Assembly: GCA_001314815.1 (NCBI GenBank)
Contig: LJXT01000008.1
Location: forward strand, 1-51,813
Length of the DNA stretch: 51,813 nucleotides
Direction of reading: 5' to 3'
Source of the DNA: Algoriphagus marincola HL-49
Lineage (GTDB): Bacteria; Bacteroidota; Bacteroidia; Cytophagales; Cyclobacteriaceae
The position numbers and the translations under genes were made by a program. Positions 43,744 through 51,813 of the stretch are shown here, in pieces. Below the pieces are notes generated by a model that saw nothing but the letters and a program-made list of their open reading frames with translations, did not search any database and had not been told where the DNA came from. Numbering within the stretch: the first letter of the stretch is position 1; each line of letters opens with the position of its first letter.

Positions 43744-44718
43744 CTATCTAAAACCTAATTTTTCCCTAACTCGGCTCAGAATCTTTTCTCCTTCGATCTT
43801 GGCCTTTTCTTCCCCAGCGGATAGCTTTTTCTCAATTTCCTCAGGATGCGTCATGTAGAAATCAAAAGCCTTTCGCTCTTCAGCATATTTATCCAAAATC
43901 AATTCTAGAAATTCTTTTTTGGCATGTCCGTAGCCATAATTGCCCCCTAGATATTTCTGGCGAAGTTCTGCTGTTTGGCTTTCATCAGCTATGAGGCTGT
44001 AAAGCTTAAAAACATTGCAGGTATCAGGGTCTTTGGGCTCCTCAAGAGGTGTGCTGTCTGTGACGATGCTATTTACATTCTTCTTGAGTTGCTTTTCCGG
44101 AAGGAATATATCAATGTAATTATTGTAGGACTTACTCATTTTTTGCCCATCAGTACCCGGAATGGTCTTGACTGACTCTGCGATTCTGGCCTCAGGGAGT
44201 GTGAGGATTTCTTCTCCCACAATCCGGTTGAAGGCAGTAGCGATATCACGAGTCATCTCCAAGTGCTGCATTTGATCTTTTCCTACCGGTACCAAATCAG
44301 CAGAGTATAGTAAAATATCAGCTGCCATCAGGACGGGATAGGTAAAAAGCCCTGCATTCACATCTGCCAGTCTTTCGGATTTATCCTTAAAGCTATGCGC
44401 ATTGGCAAGCATGGGAAAAGGGGTGAAGCAATTGAGGTACCAGGTCAACTCAGCTACTTCAGGTCTTCGTGATTGGCGATAAAAAACCGTCTTTTCGATG
44501 TCCAAGCCAAAGGCCAACCATGCCGCAGCCACTGCTAGGGTATTTTCTTTGCGAAGCTCTCCATCTTTTGAACTGGTGAGTGAATGAAAATCTGCTATGA
44601 AAATGTAGGACTCTTCGGAGTTTTCTTTAGCCAGTTGGATAGCCGGGATGATTGCTCCTAGAATATTACCTAAATGTGGTCTTCCACTACTTTGAATGCC
44701 TGTCAGTACTCGTGCCAT
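43744..44718 (-). CDS. trpS: Tryptophan-tRNA ligase
   Basis: This 324-residue class Ic aminoacyl-tRNA synthetase has the HIGH-type motif PHLGN (14-18) and the KMSKS loop at 193-197 (PGTDGQKMSKSYNN). Segments typical of TrpRS are also present: the substrate-binding VPVGKDQMQHLEMTRDIA (143-160) and NAGLFTYPVLMAADILLY. Length is standard for the bacterial short form. It is divergent from the DUF1573 gene, with 70 bases between the two starts. Confidence 0.97.
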   Translation of the reverse strand: MARVLTGIQSSGRPHLGNILGAIIPAIQLAKENSEESYIFIADFHSLTSSKDGELRKENTLAVAAAWLAFGLDIEKTVFYRQSRRPEVAELTWYLNCFTPFPMLANAHSFKDKSERLADVNAGLFTYPVLMAADILLYSADLVPVGKDQMQHLEMTRDIATAFNRIVGEEILTLPEARIAESVKTIPGTDGQKMSKSYNNYIDIFLPEKQLKKNVNSIVTDSTPLEEPKDPDTCNVFKLYSLIADESQTAELRQKYLGGNYGYGHAKKEFLELILDKYAEERKAFDFYMTHPEEIEKKLSAGEEKAKIEGEKILSRVREKLGFR

Positions 44719-44788
44719 CAGTCTAATTTTAGCGCAAATTAAATAAATCAGCCTACAATTCGTCCGGATTTATCCGTTATTTGTACCT

Positions 44789-45880
44789 ATGCAAAGATTT
44801 GGATTTTCAGCTTTTTTCATCCTTCTGTGTTGCCTAAATGCGCAAGTACTTCATGCTCAAGGGACTCAGGATTCTCGACTCATTTGGAAAGTGAATAAAC
44901 TTGACCTGGGAGCCATCTTGGAAGAGGAGGGAATACAGGAAGCAACTTTTGAATTTACTCATTCCCAAGACTCGGCGGTTTGGATTGAGAAAGTTTGGAC
45001 GGACTGTGGCTGTACTACTGTGGAATATACTCAGGATTCCTTGGCAGCAGGTGAGACAGGAATCTTGAAGGTTGCGTTTGATCCCGGATCGGCTGTTGGG
45101 GGCTTTTCTCGATTGGTAGTGGTGAAGGGAAATCTTGCCAATATGATGGATACGCTCTATCTAGAAGGGAAGGCAGTCCCCAAGCCTAGAAACCCTGAGA
45201 TAGAATATCCATTTATCAGTGGACCGGTTGGGATGCGTCAGGAAAAGGCCAATATGGGGGATGTTTTCACAAACGAACCATCATTCAAAGCTTTAGAAAT
45301 ATTTAATTTCTCAGACTCGGTTCTTCGGGCTGATAGCCTTCGGTATTTTGGACCCGGCCATATTCAGATTCGACAAATTCAAGACTCCATTGCTCCGGGA
45401 CATCGTGGTATTCTGGAAATTGGCTATGATGGGGCTACGAAAAATGATTTGGGTTATGCAGAAGACCCTATTCAGTTTTTTTGGTCAGATTCTTTGCTGT
45501 CGGATACCGATGTGATAGCAAATGTTTTTGAGTTTTACCCGGGTTTTGCAAAGGACGAGCTCGGGTCAGTTCCAGCAATGAGGATCAGTCCCTCAGAGAT
45601 TGATTTGAAAGAAATTTCTGCAGATGAAATCCAAGAGCTCACCTATACTTTGACCAATCGGGGAAGGGAGGTTTTAGAAATTAAAAAAGTACAGGGAAAT
45701 TGTGGCTGTCTATCCCTTACTCTTCCCAAAACTGAATTAGGACCCGGAGAAAGCATGGATTTGATTGTAACATTCGACCCAAAAGGTAGGAGAGGGATCG
45801 ATCAGCGAAATATTTACATTTTTTCCAATGATCCTTTGAATCCTGTTCAATCGGTAATCCTCAAATCTAGGATTAAATAA
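44789..45880 (+). CDS. Exported protein with two DUF1573 domains
   Basis: This 363-residue protein has a signal peptide (residues 1-24, ending LHAQ). The first DUF1573 domain (about 30-125) carries the signature VWTDCGCTTVEY (Cys73, Cys75), and the second (about 265-360) carries VQGNCGCLSLTLP. Both show the Ig-like pattern seen in this family (KVAFDPGSAVGGFSRLVVVKGN; IVTFDPKGRRGIDQRNIYIFSNDP). A middle domain links them. DUF1573 proteins are envelope proteins of unknown function, common in Bacteroidota. The metallophosphoesterase gene follows after 48 bases on the same strand, so co-transcription is likely. Confidence 0.93.
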   Translation: MQRFGFSAFFILLCCLNAQVLHAQGTQDSRLIWKVNKLDLGAILEEEGIQEATFEFTHSQDSAVWIEKVWTDCGCTTVEYTQDSLAAGETGILKVAFDPGSAVGGFSRLVVVKGNLANMMDTLYLEGKAVPKPRNPEIEYPFISGPVGMRQEKANMGDVFTNEPSFKALEIFNFSDSVLRADSLRYFGPGHIQIRQIQDSIAPGHRGILEIGYDGATKNDLGYAEDPIQFFWSDSLLSDTDVIANVFEFYPGFAKDELGSVPAMRISPSEIDLKEISADEIQELTYTLTNRGREVLEIKKVQGNCGCLSLTLPKTELGPGESMDLIVTFDPKGRRGIDQRNIYIFSNDPLNPVQSVILKSRIK

Positions 45881-45928
45881 TTAGCGAATTTTTCTAACTT
45901 AGATTCAAGGATTTAATAAATCTTGAAA

Positions 45929-48900
45929 ATGAATAAACGGCTAGGTATTTTATTTTTAGTGATGGCCACAATTCTGTGGTCTTTTCAGCAGGCAAGTGAA
46001 AACTCAACTTTTCGAGTAAAGCCTTATTTGCAGACTTACGGAAAAGCGAATTTCCAAATCACCTGGTGGTCTACAGGTGAAAGCAGTTCGGAATTTATAC
46101 TTTTTGATGAGCAGGGAAATCCCGTAAAAACCGAAAATCTGACAGGGGAGGAGGTTGCCGAAATCTATTATACATCCATTGAAAAAAATGAAAATATCCC
46201 CGGCTTAGATCCCGCTTCGTGGCTCTTTCCGGATCAAACCCGTCGTTTTCGAGTCAGTCTAGAAAATCTTGATCCCGGGGTAGCTTATTTTTATCAGGTG
46301 AAAATGGGTGGTGAAACTTTTTCATCAGGATTTCAGACTGCCCCTGATCCAGCCAATTGGTCTTCGATCCGATTTATTGCGCTTTCAGACAGCGAAACCG
46401 AACCCCTCGGTCGGGTCAATCGCAGAGCTTGGTATCCGGCAGGCCTTACTTCAAGGCCTAGCAGTGGTTTTGAAGATTGGATAGCAAAATTTGGAACTAC
46501 CGAAGAGCAAGGTTTTGATATTATCAACTATGCGCTGACCGAAAAGGAAGGCTATGAATATAACCTCCGGGTGATCAATTCACGCCTGCCTAACTTTTTG
46601 CTGATGCCGGGAGACTTGGTGCAAGGTTCGGGCTATCAGCCTGCTTGGGATGAATTTTGGAGGCATAATGCCGGAGAGTATGATCAAGGTTTGTCCAACT
46701 ATCCCATCATTCCTGCATTGGGAAATTGGGAAAACTTCGGAGCCAAAAATGGGAGTTATGGATTCAACGAACGGGGTGAATTTTTACCCAAATTAGGCAG
46801 AGAGCGCTTTCATGAATATTTCGAAACGCCTAGCGCTGATCCTTTACAACTTCATCGTCAAAGCTACTACCGGGTAGATTATGGTCCTGTAACCATCCTG
46901 ACTTTGGACTCTTCGAATGGCACTCCAGATCAGTCTCGGTCAGATTTTCCGGATGATCAAAAACTCAAGAATCAGGACTTTACCGTAAATGGAACGGATA
47001 CGCAGGAAAACTACACAGAATCCGCCTATCAGGCTGCAGGTGGCACTGATCTGAGTAGCTTTGGGCCAGGTAGTCCGCAATACCAGTGGCTAGAGGCCAA
47101 TTTGCAAGAAGCCCAAGAATCAGGTCAATTGATTTTTGTACAGTTTCACCATGCCGCATACAGCTCCGGGGAACATGGAGTCCCTATCAATCATGAATTG
47201 GCGACAGGGCAAAGTGGGGTTCCGATGCGGGTTTTGCATCCGCTCTTCGAGGAATTTGGAGTGGTAGCTGTTTTGTCAGGACATGATGAGCTTTTTGAGC
47301 GATCATTTGTAGATCTGGATAATGATGGAAAAGGCGTCATGTACTATGACGTGGGAGTGGCAGGAGATGGCATGCGAGGTGAAAAGCGAAACTGGTTCAG
47401 TAATCCGCTTCAATTGCTAAACTACAATTCTTTCAAGCAATGGACTGCTGACCAAAATGAACCTGAGCAATGGACCACATCAGGCGGCAATCCTATTTTG
47501 ACTGATGGAGGTAAGCATTATGGTCACCTGGAAGTGAATGTCAAGCGGATTGTAGAAAACGGAAATCAGTTCGCTCAGATTGATTTTTCACCGGTTTATG
47601 TTTTTCCGGTTTTGGATCAAAACTACAATCTCCAAAATGTGGAAAGACGGGTTTATGGAGATGAGGTTTCCCTGAAGGTTTTACTCCAATCAGAAGCTTT
47701 TGTGCCGGAGCTGAAAGACTCAGTAAAGTTATTTTTGGATCAAGGAGGAAGAGCATTTTTGACTCCCGAGGAGGTGCTCGTCGAGCAGCCTGATGAAGAC
47801 TTTTCTTTTGAATATTCTACAGGCTTTCAGTTGAATTGTGATGCGATTGGTGAGCAGGAACTGATCGTGACTTCCACCCGTCAGTTTGATGGTGAGGTAT
47901 TTAAGGATACCACTCGCTTAATCGTCGTGGATACCATTGCGCCTCAGGGCGAATTCACTTGGGTTGCCTATGATTTTGATCTCAGTTCAGGCGAATTGAC
48001 CCTTGATCCACAGGACTTCCTTGTTTCTGCCCCTACAGACAATTGTGGAGGAGGAAATGTGGAAGTAAGCTTATCTCAGACTTTTATCACTTGCGCAGAT
48101 GTGGATTCTGAGCGGTTAACTTACCCGATTACGCTAGATGTTATTCTTACTGATGATTCTGGAAATAAACTCATTTACCCAACCTACGCGGAATTAAGGC
48201 TATTTGAGTCTGAAAAGGTTTCCTTGACTCCTTCGGGCACGCTCTTTACAGGGGAATCAATCGATCTGCAACTTGGAGATGAACTTGAATATCAAGTAGT
48301 GGAATGGAGAAAGGATTTTAATGTTATTCCTGGGCAAACAGGTACCTCATTAACAATATCTGAACCTGGTCGATATGCTGCCATATTGGCCTTAGAAAAT
48401 GGTTGTACGGTTGCTTCTGAGGGAATAGAAATAGAAGCGAAAGAGAACCCTTTCCCTGCTGTAAAAGATCAAGTTTCCCTCAAATTGGATCAAAGTGGTG
48501 TGGCTGAACTTTCACTGGAAGAGATTTTTGAAACCTGGCCAATTTCAGAACAAGTCCAAGTTACAATTGATAAAAGCATTTTCTCCTGTGAAGATTTGGG
48601 TGAAAATACAGTGCAGGTACGTTTAGAAACAGATTTAGGTGATTTTCGAGAGGATCAAATCTTGGTAGAGGTAGTGGATGAATTGCCTCCAACCCTGGAA
48701 TGGAAATCAGCTGAATACAACTTTGACCTGAGTGTTGGTGAACTCACTTTCGATATTGAAGATTTTATTGTTTCGCCTCCTACCGATAATTGTGGCTCGG
48801 AAAGCATTGAAGTTAGTTTGAGCAAAACATCGGTGACTTGTGCGGATATTGATTCCGAACGTGAAAATTACCCCATTGACTTGGATGTGGTCGTGACAGA

Positions 48901-50413
48901 TGCTTCTGGAAATACCTCGGTTTATCCGACCTACGCACAACTGACATTTATCGAATCCCAAAAGGTTTCCTTAACTGCCCAAGGACCTCTTTATGAAGGG
49001 CGAACTGTAGAATTGCGCTTGGGAGAGGAATTGAATTATGATGTTTGGGAATGGCGAAAAGATTTGGAGCAGGTTCCTGGAGAGAAAGGAAGTTCCATCA
49101 TCGTGGATAGTCCCGGAAGATACACGGCTGTTTTGGCATTGGAAAATGGCTGCCTGGTCAACTCAGAGTCCTTGGTGGTAGAAGTAGAGGAGGTTCCTTT
49201 TCCTGCCGTGAAAGAGGCAGTGAATTTATCGCTTAATGAGCAAGGTTCAGCCGTTTTGGCTGTTGAATCCCTATTTGAAACCTGGCCATTCGATAGTTCG
49301 GGATTGAGTTTTGAGCTATCCAAATCTGAATTTGGCTGTGCGGATTTGGGTGATAATACCGTTCAGCTACTAATCAGTGGAGAAGGTGGCGTGGAATGGG
49401 CTTTTGAGGTGTTGGTTTTTGTAGAGGATAAGATTGCACCGGTTCTCGAACTCCGGGATTTAGAAGTTGAGTTGGATTTGAAGCTTGGTGAAGCATCGAT
49501 TTCGGCAGATGATCTCATCATTTCAGCCAATGATAATTGCTCAGAGCTGGAAATTACTCTCAGTCAAAGTCAATTTGACTGTGAGGATATCGGGAAAGAG
49601 ATTGTGGTAACTGTCCGCGCCGAAGATCTCGCAGGAAATGTGACGGAAGCTAATTCGACCCTGAGTATTATTTCCTTGGAGGCCGAGCCGGTGACTTTGA
49701 GTGGGAATTTGGAGTTCTGCCAAGGAGAAACTTCTACGCTTTCTGTCAATGCTACAGGCGATTTTGAAGTGGTGAGTTGGACTAGAAACGGTACGATTAT
49801 ACCCGATGAGAACGGGACTTCTATCGAGGTAAGCGAAAGCGGCAACTATCAGGCAAGGATCCGCTATGCGGGAGCTTGTCTTTCATCTTCAGCTATGGTA
49901 GCCGTACAGGTAAACCCGCTTCCAAGCGGAGAAATTGAAGTGGAGGGAGATCTCCTGACAGCACCTGCGGGTGACTTTAGCTATCAGTGGTATCGAAACG
50001 GAGAACTCATTGACGGCGCAAATTTTCAGACTTATCAAGCAAATCTGATGGGAGAATATGCTGTTTCCCTGACCAGCTCAGCAGGATGTAGCACATTGCT
50101 GCCGGCCGTGACACTGACCATTTCCGGTTTGGGAGGAAAGCCAGATTTTGAGGTGAAAAGCATCAAAATTTATCCCAATCCAGCTACCCAGCGAATTCGT
50201 CTTGAGTTTTCAGAAGAAATTGGACAGGATGAGCCGAGTATTCAGATTTTCTCATCAGAGGGCAAAGAGGTAGGAGGACTGGTACAGCTGATTCAATCCA
50301 CAAGAATCTCCGCTGATCTGGACATCAGTCAGTTGGCGGTGGGTGTCTACTGGATTCAGCTTTATGGTGAGAATAAAACAGTCTATCAGGCCCGATTCAT
50401 CAAAAATCCCTAG
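45929..50413 (+). CDS. Secreted metallophosphoesterase with Ig/HYR-like repeats and T9SS sorting domain
   Basis: The protein has 1494 residues from the ATG at 45929 (signal peptide MNKRLGILFLVMATILWSF). A fibronectin-like N-terminal domain (about 25-140) is followed by a metallophosphoesterase domain (about 145-560) of the purple-acid-phosphatase type. The motifs, in order, are Asp154 (ALSDSE), GD at 228-229 (MPGDLVQG), GNWE (Asn266), the His407/408 region QFHHAAY and SGHDELFERS (His452). Two usual residues are changed: the His of GNHE is Trp267 and the second His of GHxH is Glu454. Repeated HYR-like units of ~250 residues follow (from ~671, ~920, ~1170), then a SLTSSAGC-type Ig domain. The C-terminal sorting domain (KIYPNPATQRIRLEF...YQARFIKNP) implies T9SS export. 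Confidence 0.92.
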   Translation: MNKRLGILFLVMATILWSFQQASENSTFRVKPYLQTYGKANFQITWWSTGESSSEFILFDEQGNPVKTENLTGEEVAEIYYTSIEKNENIPGLDPASWLFPDQTRRFRVSLENLDPGVAYFYQVKMGGETFSSGFQTAPDPANWSSIRFIALSDSETEPLGRVNRRAWYPAGLTSRPSSGFEDWIAKFGTTEEQGFDIINYALTEKEGYEYNLRVINSRLPNFLLMPGDLVQGSGYQPAWDEFWRHNAGEYDQGLSNYPIIPALGNWENFGAKNGSYGFNERGEFLPKLGRERFHEYFETPSADPLQLHRQSYYRVDYGPVTILTLDSSNGTPDQSRSDFPDDQKLKNQDFTVNGTDTQENYTESAYQAAGGTDLSSFGPGSPQYQWLEANLQEAQESGQLIFVQFHHAAYSSGEHGVPINHELATGQSGVPMRVLHPLFEEFGVVAVLSGHDELFERSFVDLDNDGKGVMYYDVGVAGDGMRGEKRNWFSNPLQLLNYNSFKQWTADQNEPEQWTTSGGNPILTDGGKHYGHLEVNVKRIVENGNQFAQIDFSPVYVFPVLDQNYNLQNVERRVYGDEVSLKVLLQSEAFVPELKDSVKLFLDQGGRAFLTPEEVLVEQPDEDFSFEYSTGFQLNCDAIGEQELIVTSTRQFDGEVFKDTTRLIVVDTIAPQGEFTWVAYDFDLSSGELTLDPQDFLVSAPTDNCGGGNVEVSLSQTFITCADVDSERLTYPITLDVILTDDSGNKLIYPTYAELRLFESEKVSLTPSGTLFTGESIDLQLGDELEYQVVEWRKDFNVIPGQTGTSLTISEPGRYAAILALENGCTVASEGIEIEAKENPFPAVKDQVSLKLDQSGVAELSLEEIFETWPISEQVQVTIDKSIFSCEDLGENTVQVRLETDLGDFREDQILVEVVDELPPTLEWKSAEYNFDLSVGELTFDIEDFIVSPPTDNCGSESIEVSLSKTSVTCADIDSERENYPIDLDVVVTDASGNTSVYPTYAQLTFIESQKVSLTAQGPLYEGRTVELRLGEELNYDVWEWRKDLEQVPGEKGSSIIVDSPGRYTAVLALENGCLVNSESLVVEVEEVPFPAVKEAVNLSLNEQGSAVLAVESLFETWPFDSSGLSFELSKSEFGCADLGDNTVQLLISGEGGVEWAFEVLVFVEDKIAPVLELRDLEVELDLKLGEASISADDLIISANDNCSELEITLSQSQFDCEDIGKEIVVTVRAEDLAGNVTEANSTLSIISLEAEPVTLSGNLEFCQGETSTLSVNATGDFEVVSWTRNGTIIPDENGTSIEVSESGNYQARIRYAGACLSSSAMVAVQVNPLPSGEIEVEGDLLTAPAGDFSYQWYRNGELIDGANFQTYQANLMGEYAVSLTSSAGCSTLLPAVTLTISGLGGKPDFEVKSIKIYPNPATQRIRLEFSEEIGQDEPSIQIFSSEGKEVGGLVQLIQSTRISADLDISQLAVGVYWIQLYGENKTVYQARFIKNP
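47941..49430 (+). repeat. Tandem ~750-bp coding repeats in the metallophosphoesterase gene
   Basis: Two ~250-residue units, starting near 47941 and 48688, match closely along their length (for example DNCG...VEVSLSQT..TCADVDSER..YPI against DNCG...EVSLSKT..TCADIDSER..YPI, and AVKDQVSLKLDQSG against AVKEAVNLSLNEQG). A third unit from about 49439 is shorter and more diverged. The repeat is conserved mostly at protein level. Confidence 0.85.
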
Positions 50414-50469
50414 CTGATTTTGTAACCAAAATTTTTGGGTCTAGTTAAAAAAGGCAGAAGCGATCATTC

Positions 50470-51519
50470 ATGAAATCACTTTTGCCTTTTCTTTTTATGG
50501 GGATATTTTTAGGCTCGGTCTATGGACAAAGCGCAAGACAGGCCCTGGATTTTTCTTTTCAGCGAGGCTGGATTATTCCGCACAACGAAGAACTGGCCGA
50601 TATATCTCAGTCAAACCCCATCGGCTTGAGCCTAAAATATCAAGTGCTTCAGGGGAATCGAGAAAATTGGGAGGCATGCAATTGCTTTCACTATTTGGGT
50701 TTTGGGCTGCAGGTTCAGGATTTTCAAAATCCCGCCGAATTAGGTCGGGCCTGGACGGCTTTTGGAAGCTTTCAACCCATTTTATGGAGAGCAGGCAAAG
50801 CGGAGTTTTCCTTGGATATGGGAATTGGCGCCTCTTATCTGACGCAGGTTTATGATCCCATTGAGAATCCCCGAAATACCTTTTTCAGCGCACCACTAAG
50901 CTTCCTGCTTTATGTCCGCCCAGTGCTATCCTATTCTATCGGTTCAGATTTTGATCTGACGGCATCCTTTTTTTACAACCATATTTCGAATGGGGGACAG
51001 CGCCAACCCAATCGGGGGATGAATTATCCGATGTTTTCAATAGAAGGGACCTATTTCTTGAGAAAAGAAGAATTGCCGAGCTATCAAAAATCGGAACTGT
51101 CGAGAAATTTTGAGTTTTACTTGGACTTGGGATTCAATACCCGGGAATCAATCGCCGGAGGTAGATCTCCCAATTTTTCTCTGGGAGCTGGGTTTTTTAA
51201 GAAATTTACAGGCATTTGGGCCATGGGGGCCGGGCTGGATTTGAATAAGGATTTTTCCTTGGATGTGGAGGAAAGCCGCTTGGAATCCCTGATGCCGGCA
51301 CCTTTTTTGGCTAATCACTTTTTGTTTGGAAGATTTGATTTCCAGCAGCGATTTGCTTGGTATGCGAGCAAACCCGATTCGTATCAAGCCGACCGGAATT
51401 TCTATCAGCGATACACCCTGACCTATCAACTAGGAAAAAACCTACGACTAGGAGTAGGGATGAAGGCTCATGGGCATGTGGCTGAGAATATGGATTTGAG
51501 AGTGGGGTGGAGGTTTTAA
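50470..51519 (+). CDS. PagL-like acyloxyacyl hydrolase paralogue
   Basis: This 349-residue protein has a signal peptide (MKSLLPFLFMGIFLGSVYGQ). It carries the family signature YNHISNGGQRQPNRGMN, with His171 and Ser173 as the expected catalytic pair. The C-terminal half is a second barrel-like region ending LGVGMKAHGHVAENMDLRVGWRF, matching the plan of the protein at 14001 (GVQIKAHRIKADFFEFTLGYRF). A short Cys-containing strand EACNCFHYLG near residue 70 is not in the other copy. It should be an outer-membrane deacylase, with lipid A or another acylated substrate. It lies 56 bases after the metallophosphoesterase gene. Confidence 0.78.
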   Translation: MKSLLPFLFMGIFLGSVYGQSARQALDFSFQRGWIIPHNEELADISQSNPIGLSLKYQVLQGNRENWEACNCFHYLGFGLQVQDFQNPAELGRAWTAFGSFQPILWRAGKAEFSLDMGIGASYLTQVYDPIENPRNTFFSAPLSFLLYVRPVLSYSIGSDFDLTASFFYNHISNGGQRQPNRGMNYPMFSIEGTYFLRKEELPSYQKSELSRNFEFYLDLGFNTRESIAGGRSPNFSLGAGFFKKFTGIWAMGAGLDLNKDFSLDVEESRLESLMPAPFLANHFLFGRFDFQQRFAWYASKPDSYQADRNFYQRYTLTYQLGKNLRLGVGMKAHGHVAENMDLRVGWRF

Positions 51520-51527
51520 ATTCTTAC

Positions 51528-51690
51528 CGTTATGCTTCTTTTCTTCAGTTAACTCCGTCATTGCGATCCCGACAAGGTCGGGAGAAGCAATCTCATTAGT
51601 CGCCTTATGCTGCTTTTCTCTGTAGTGTTGCCTTCCCTTAATCGTTATGCTGCTTTTCCGAAAGCAGTGGTCATCGCTATGCTGCTTTTC
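51528..51690. repeat. Four copies of a 16-base motif, one with an inverted-repeat tail
   Basis: The copies are CGTTATGCTTCTTTTC (51528), CCTTATGCTGCTTTTC (51603), CGTTATGCTGCTTTTC (51643) and CGCTATGCTGCTTTTC (51675), with spacing of 75, 40 and 32 bases. Copy three continues with CGAAAGCAG to form a hairpin, the same core as at 42533. Confidence 0.75.
51567..51583. repeat. TCCCGAC/GTCGGGA hairpin
   Basis: TCCCGAC (51567-51573) and GTCGGGA (51577-51583) form a 7-bp stem with the loop AAG. It is embedded in a CATTGCGA...AGAAGCAATCTC context and is related to the palindrome at 15271. Confidence 0.6.
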
Positions 51691-51714
51691 CAAAAACATC
51701 ATTTTCCTTGCCCA

Positions 51715-51734
51715 CCTGCGTGTCCTCACGCAGG
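51715..51734. repeat. CCTGCGTG/CACGCAGG hairpin
   Basis: CCTGCGTG pairs perfectly with CACGCAGG around the loop TCCT (8-bp stem). No T-run follows, so terminator function is doubtful. Confidence 0.6.
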
Positions 51735-51813
51735 GAATTCCAATATGCTTACCCTGACTGTTTCCACGCAAGGATATACCCGCTTCGTCTTGCTGGCACG
51801 GAGTATAAATTCT

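Larger units (their letters stand above)
51520..51813. other. Gene-free right end with repeats
   Basis: No supported gene is seen in the last 294 bases. It contains four copies of a CGTTATGCTGCTTTTC-like motif and several short hairpins. The text CCGTCATTGCGA...GAAGCAATCTC resembles a known Bacteroidota intergenic repeat type. Sequence to the right of the window is unknown. Confidence 0.6.

Noticed and set aside
51528..51690. CRISPR array
   Set aside because: The four repeats are 16 bases, spacing varies from 32 to 75, and there are no cas genes.
51448..51771. 107-codon minus-strand frame over the right-end repeats
   Set aside because: It starts in the hairpin cluster, crosses the end of the PagL-like gene and encodes low-complexity Lys/His-rich sequence with no family.
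1..51813. tRNA or rRNA genes
   Set aside because: Reading both strands of the gaps I found no cloverleaf with a T-loop GTTCRANNC box and CCA end, and no rRNA-like sequence. A covariance search could still find one.

Overview
The window comes from the chromosome of a member of the Bacteroidota, most likely a Cytophagales/Cyclobacteriaceae bacterium of the Algoriphagus type. That placement is inferred from several things seen in the sequence. Two secreted proteins carry type IX secretion (T9SS) C-terminal sorting domains. The exbB-exbD-tonB-folC gene order is typical of the phylum. There are DUF2911, DUF1573 and long PIG-L proteins, many Sec signal peptides and short lipoboxes, A/T-rich starts with little Shine-Dalgarno sequence, and promoters resembling TTTG-N(19-21)-TAnnTTTG. 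No rRNA, tRNA, CRISPR array, transposase or integrase gene was recognised.

Layout. 1-4.6 kb: the 3' end of a Gfo/Idh/MocA oxidoreductase, a lipobox-bearing relative of that family, a DUF2867 SDR-like protein and an aldo/keto reductase. 4.6-10 kb: a TrpF-like protein lacking its catalytic residues, a lipoprotein, a T9SS subtilase, ribulose-phosphate epimerase and two exported proteins. 10.1-13.9 kb: gyrA and a secreted TPR protein. 14-19.6 kb: a PagL-like acyloxyacyl hydrolase, a large PIG-L deacetylase, a 34-residue membrane miniprotein and a sodium/solute symporter. 19.7-24.4 kb: DUF2911, a GhrA-like dehydrogenase, a tandem universal stress protein, a TPR protein and holA.

24.4-35.4 kb is a long co-directional envelope operon: giant TPR protein, outer-membrane barrel, SPOR protein, ExbB, ExbD, TonB, FolC and TrmB. 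The folC-trmB junction is split by a 1.3-kb insert. The insert carries structured noncoding repeats and a RelE/ParE toxin-antitoxin pair, and is bounded by two copies (58 of 59 bases identical) of the last 59 bases of folC. 35.4-39.3 kb is a tight minus-strand operon (SDR, acyl-CoA dehydrogenase, APH-type kinase, 3-hydroxyacyl-CoA dehydrogenase). It looks like a split bacterial version of the ACAD10/11 or LvaA/LvaC hydroxyacyl-CoA phosphorylation-elimination system.

39.3-43.7 kb is an accessory-like stretch: an ETR-type reductase, an acidic protein of unknown function, a secreted NTR/TIMP-like protein frameshifted at an 11-base homopolymer, a one-TM protein, a membrane pseudogene with an in-frame amber codon, and a two-TM protein. 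43.7-51.8 kb: trpS, a two-domain DUF1573 protein, a 1494-residue metallophosphoesterase with ~250-residue repeats and a T9SS tail, a second PagL-like protein, and a gene-free right end full of short hairpin repeats.

The strongest candidates for undescribed biology are the duplication-flanked toxin-antitoxin island, the kinase/dehydrogenase operon, the envelope energisation operon, the homopolymer-frameshifted secreted protein and the miniprotein preceding the symporter.
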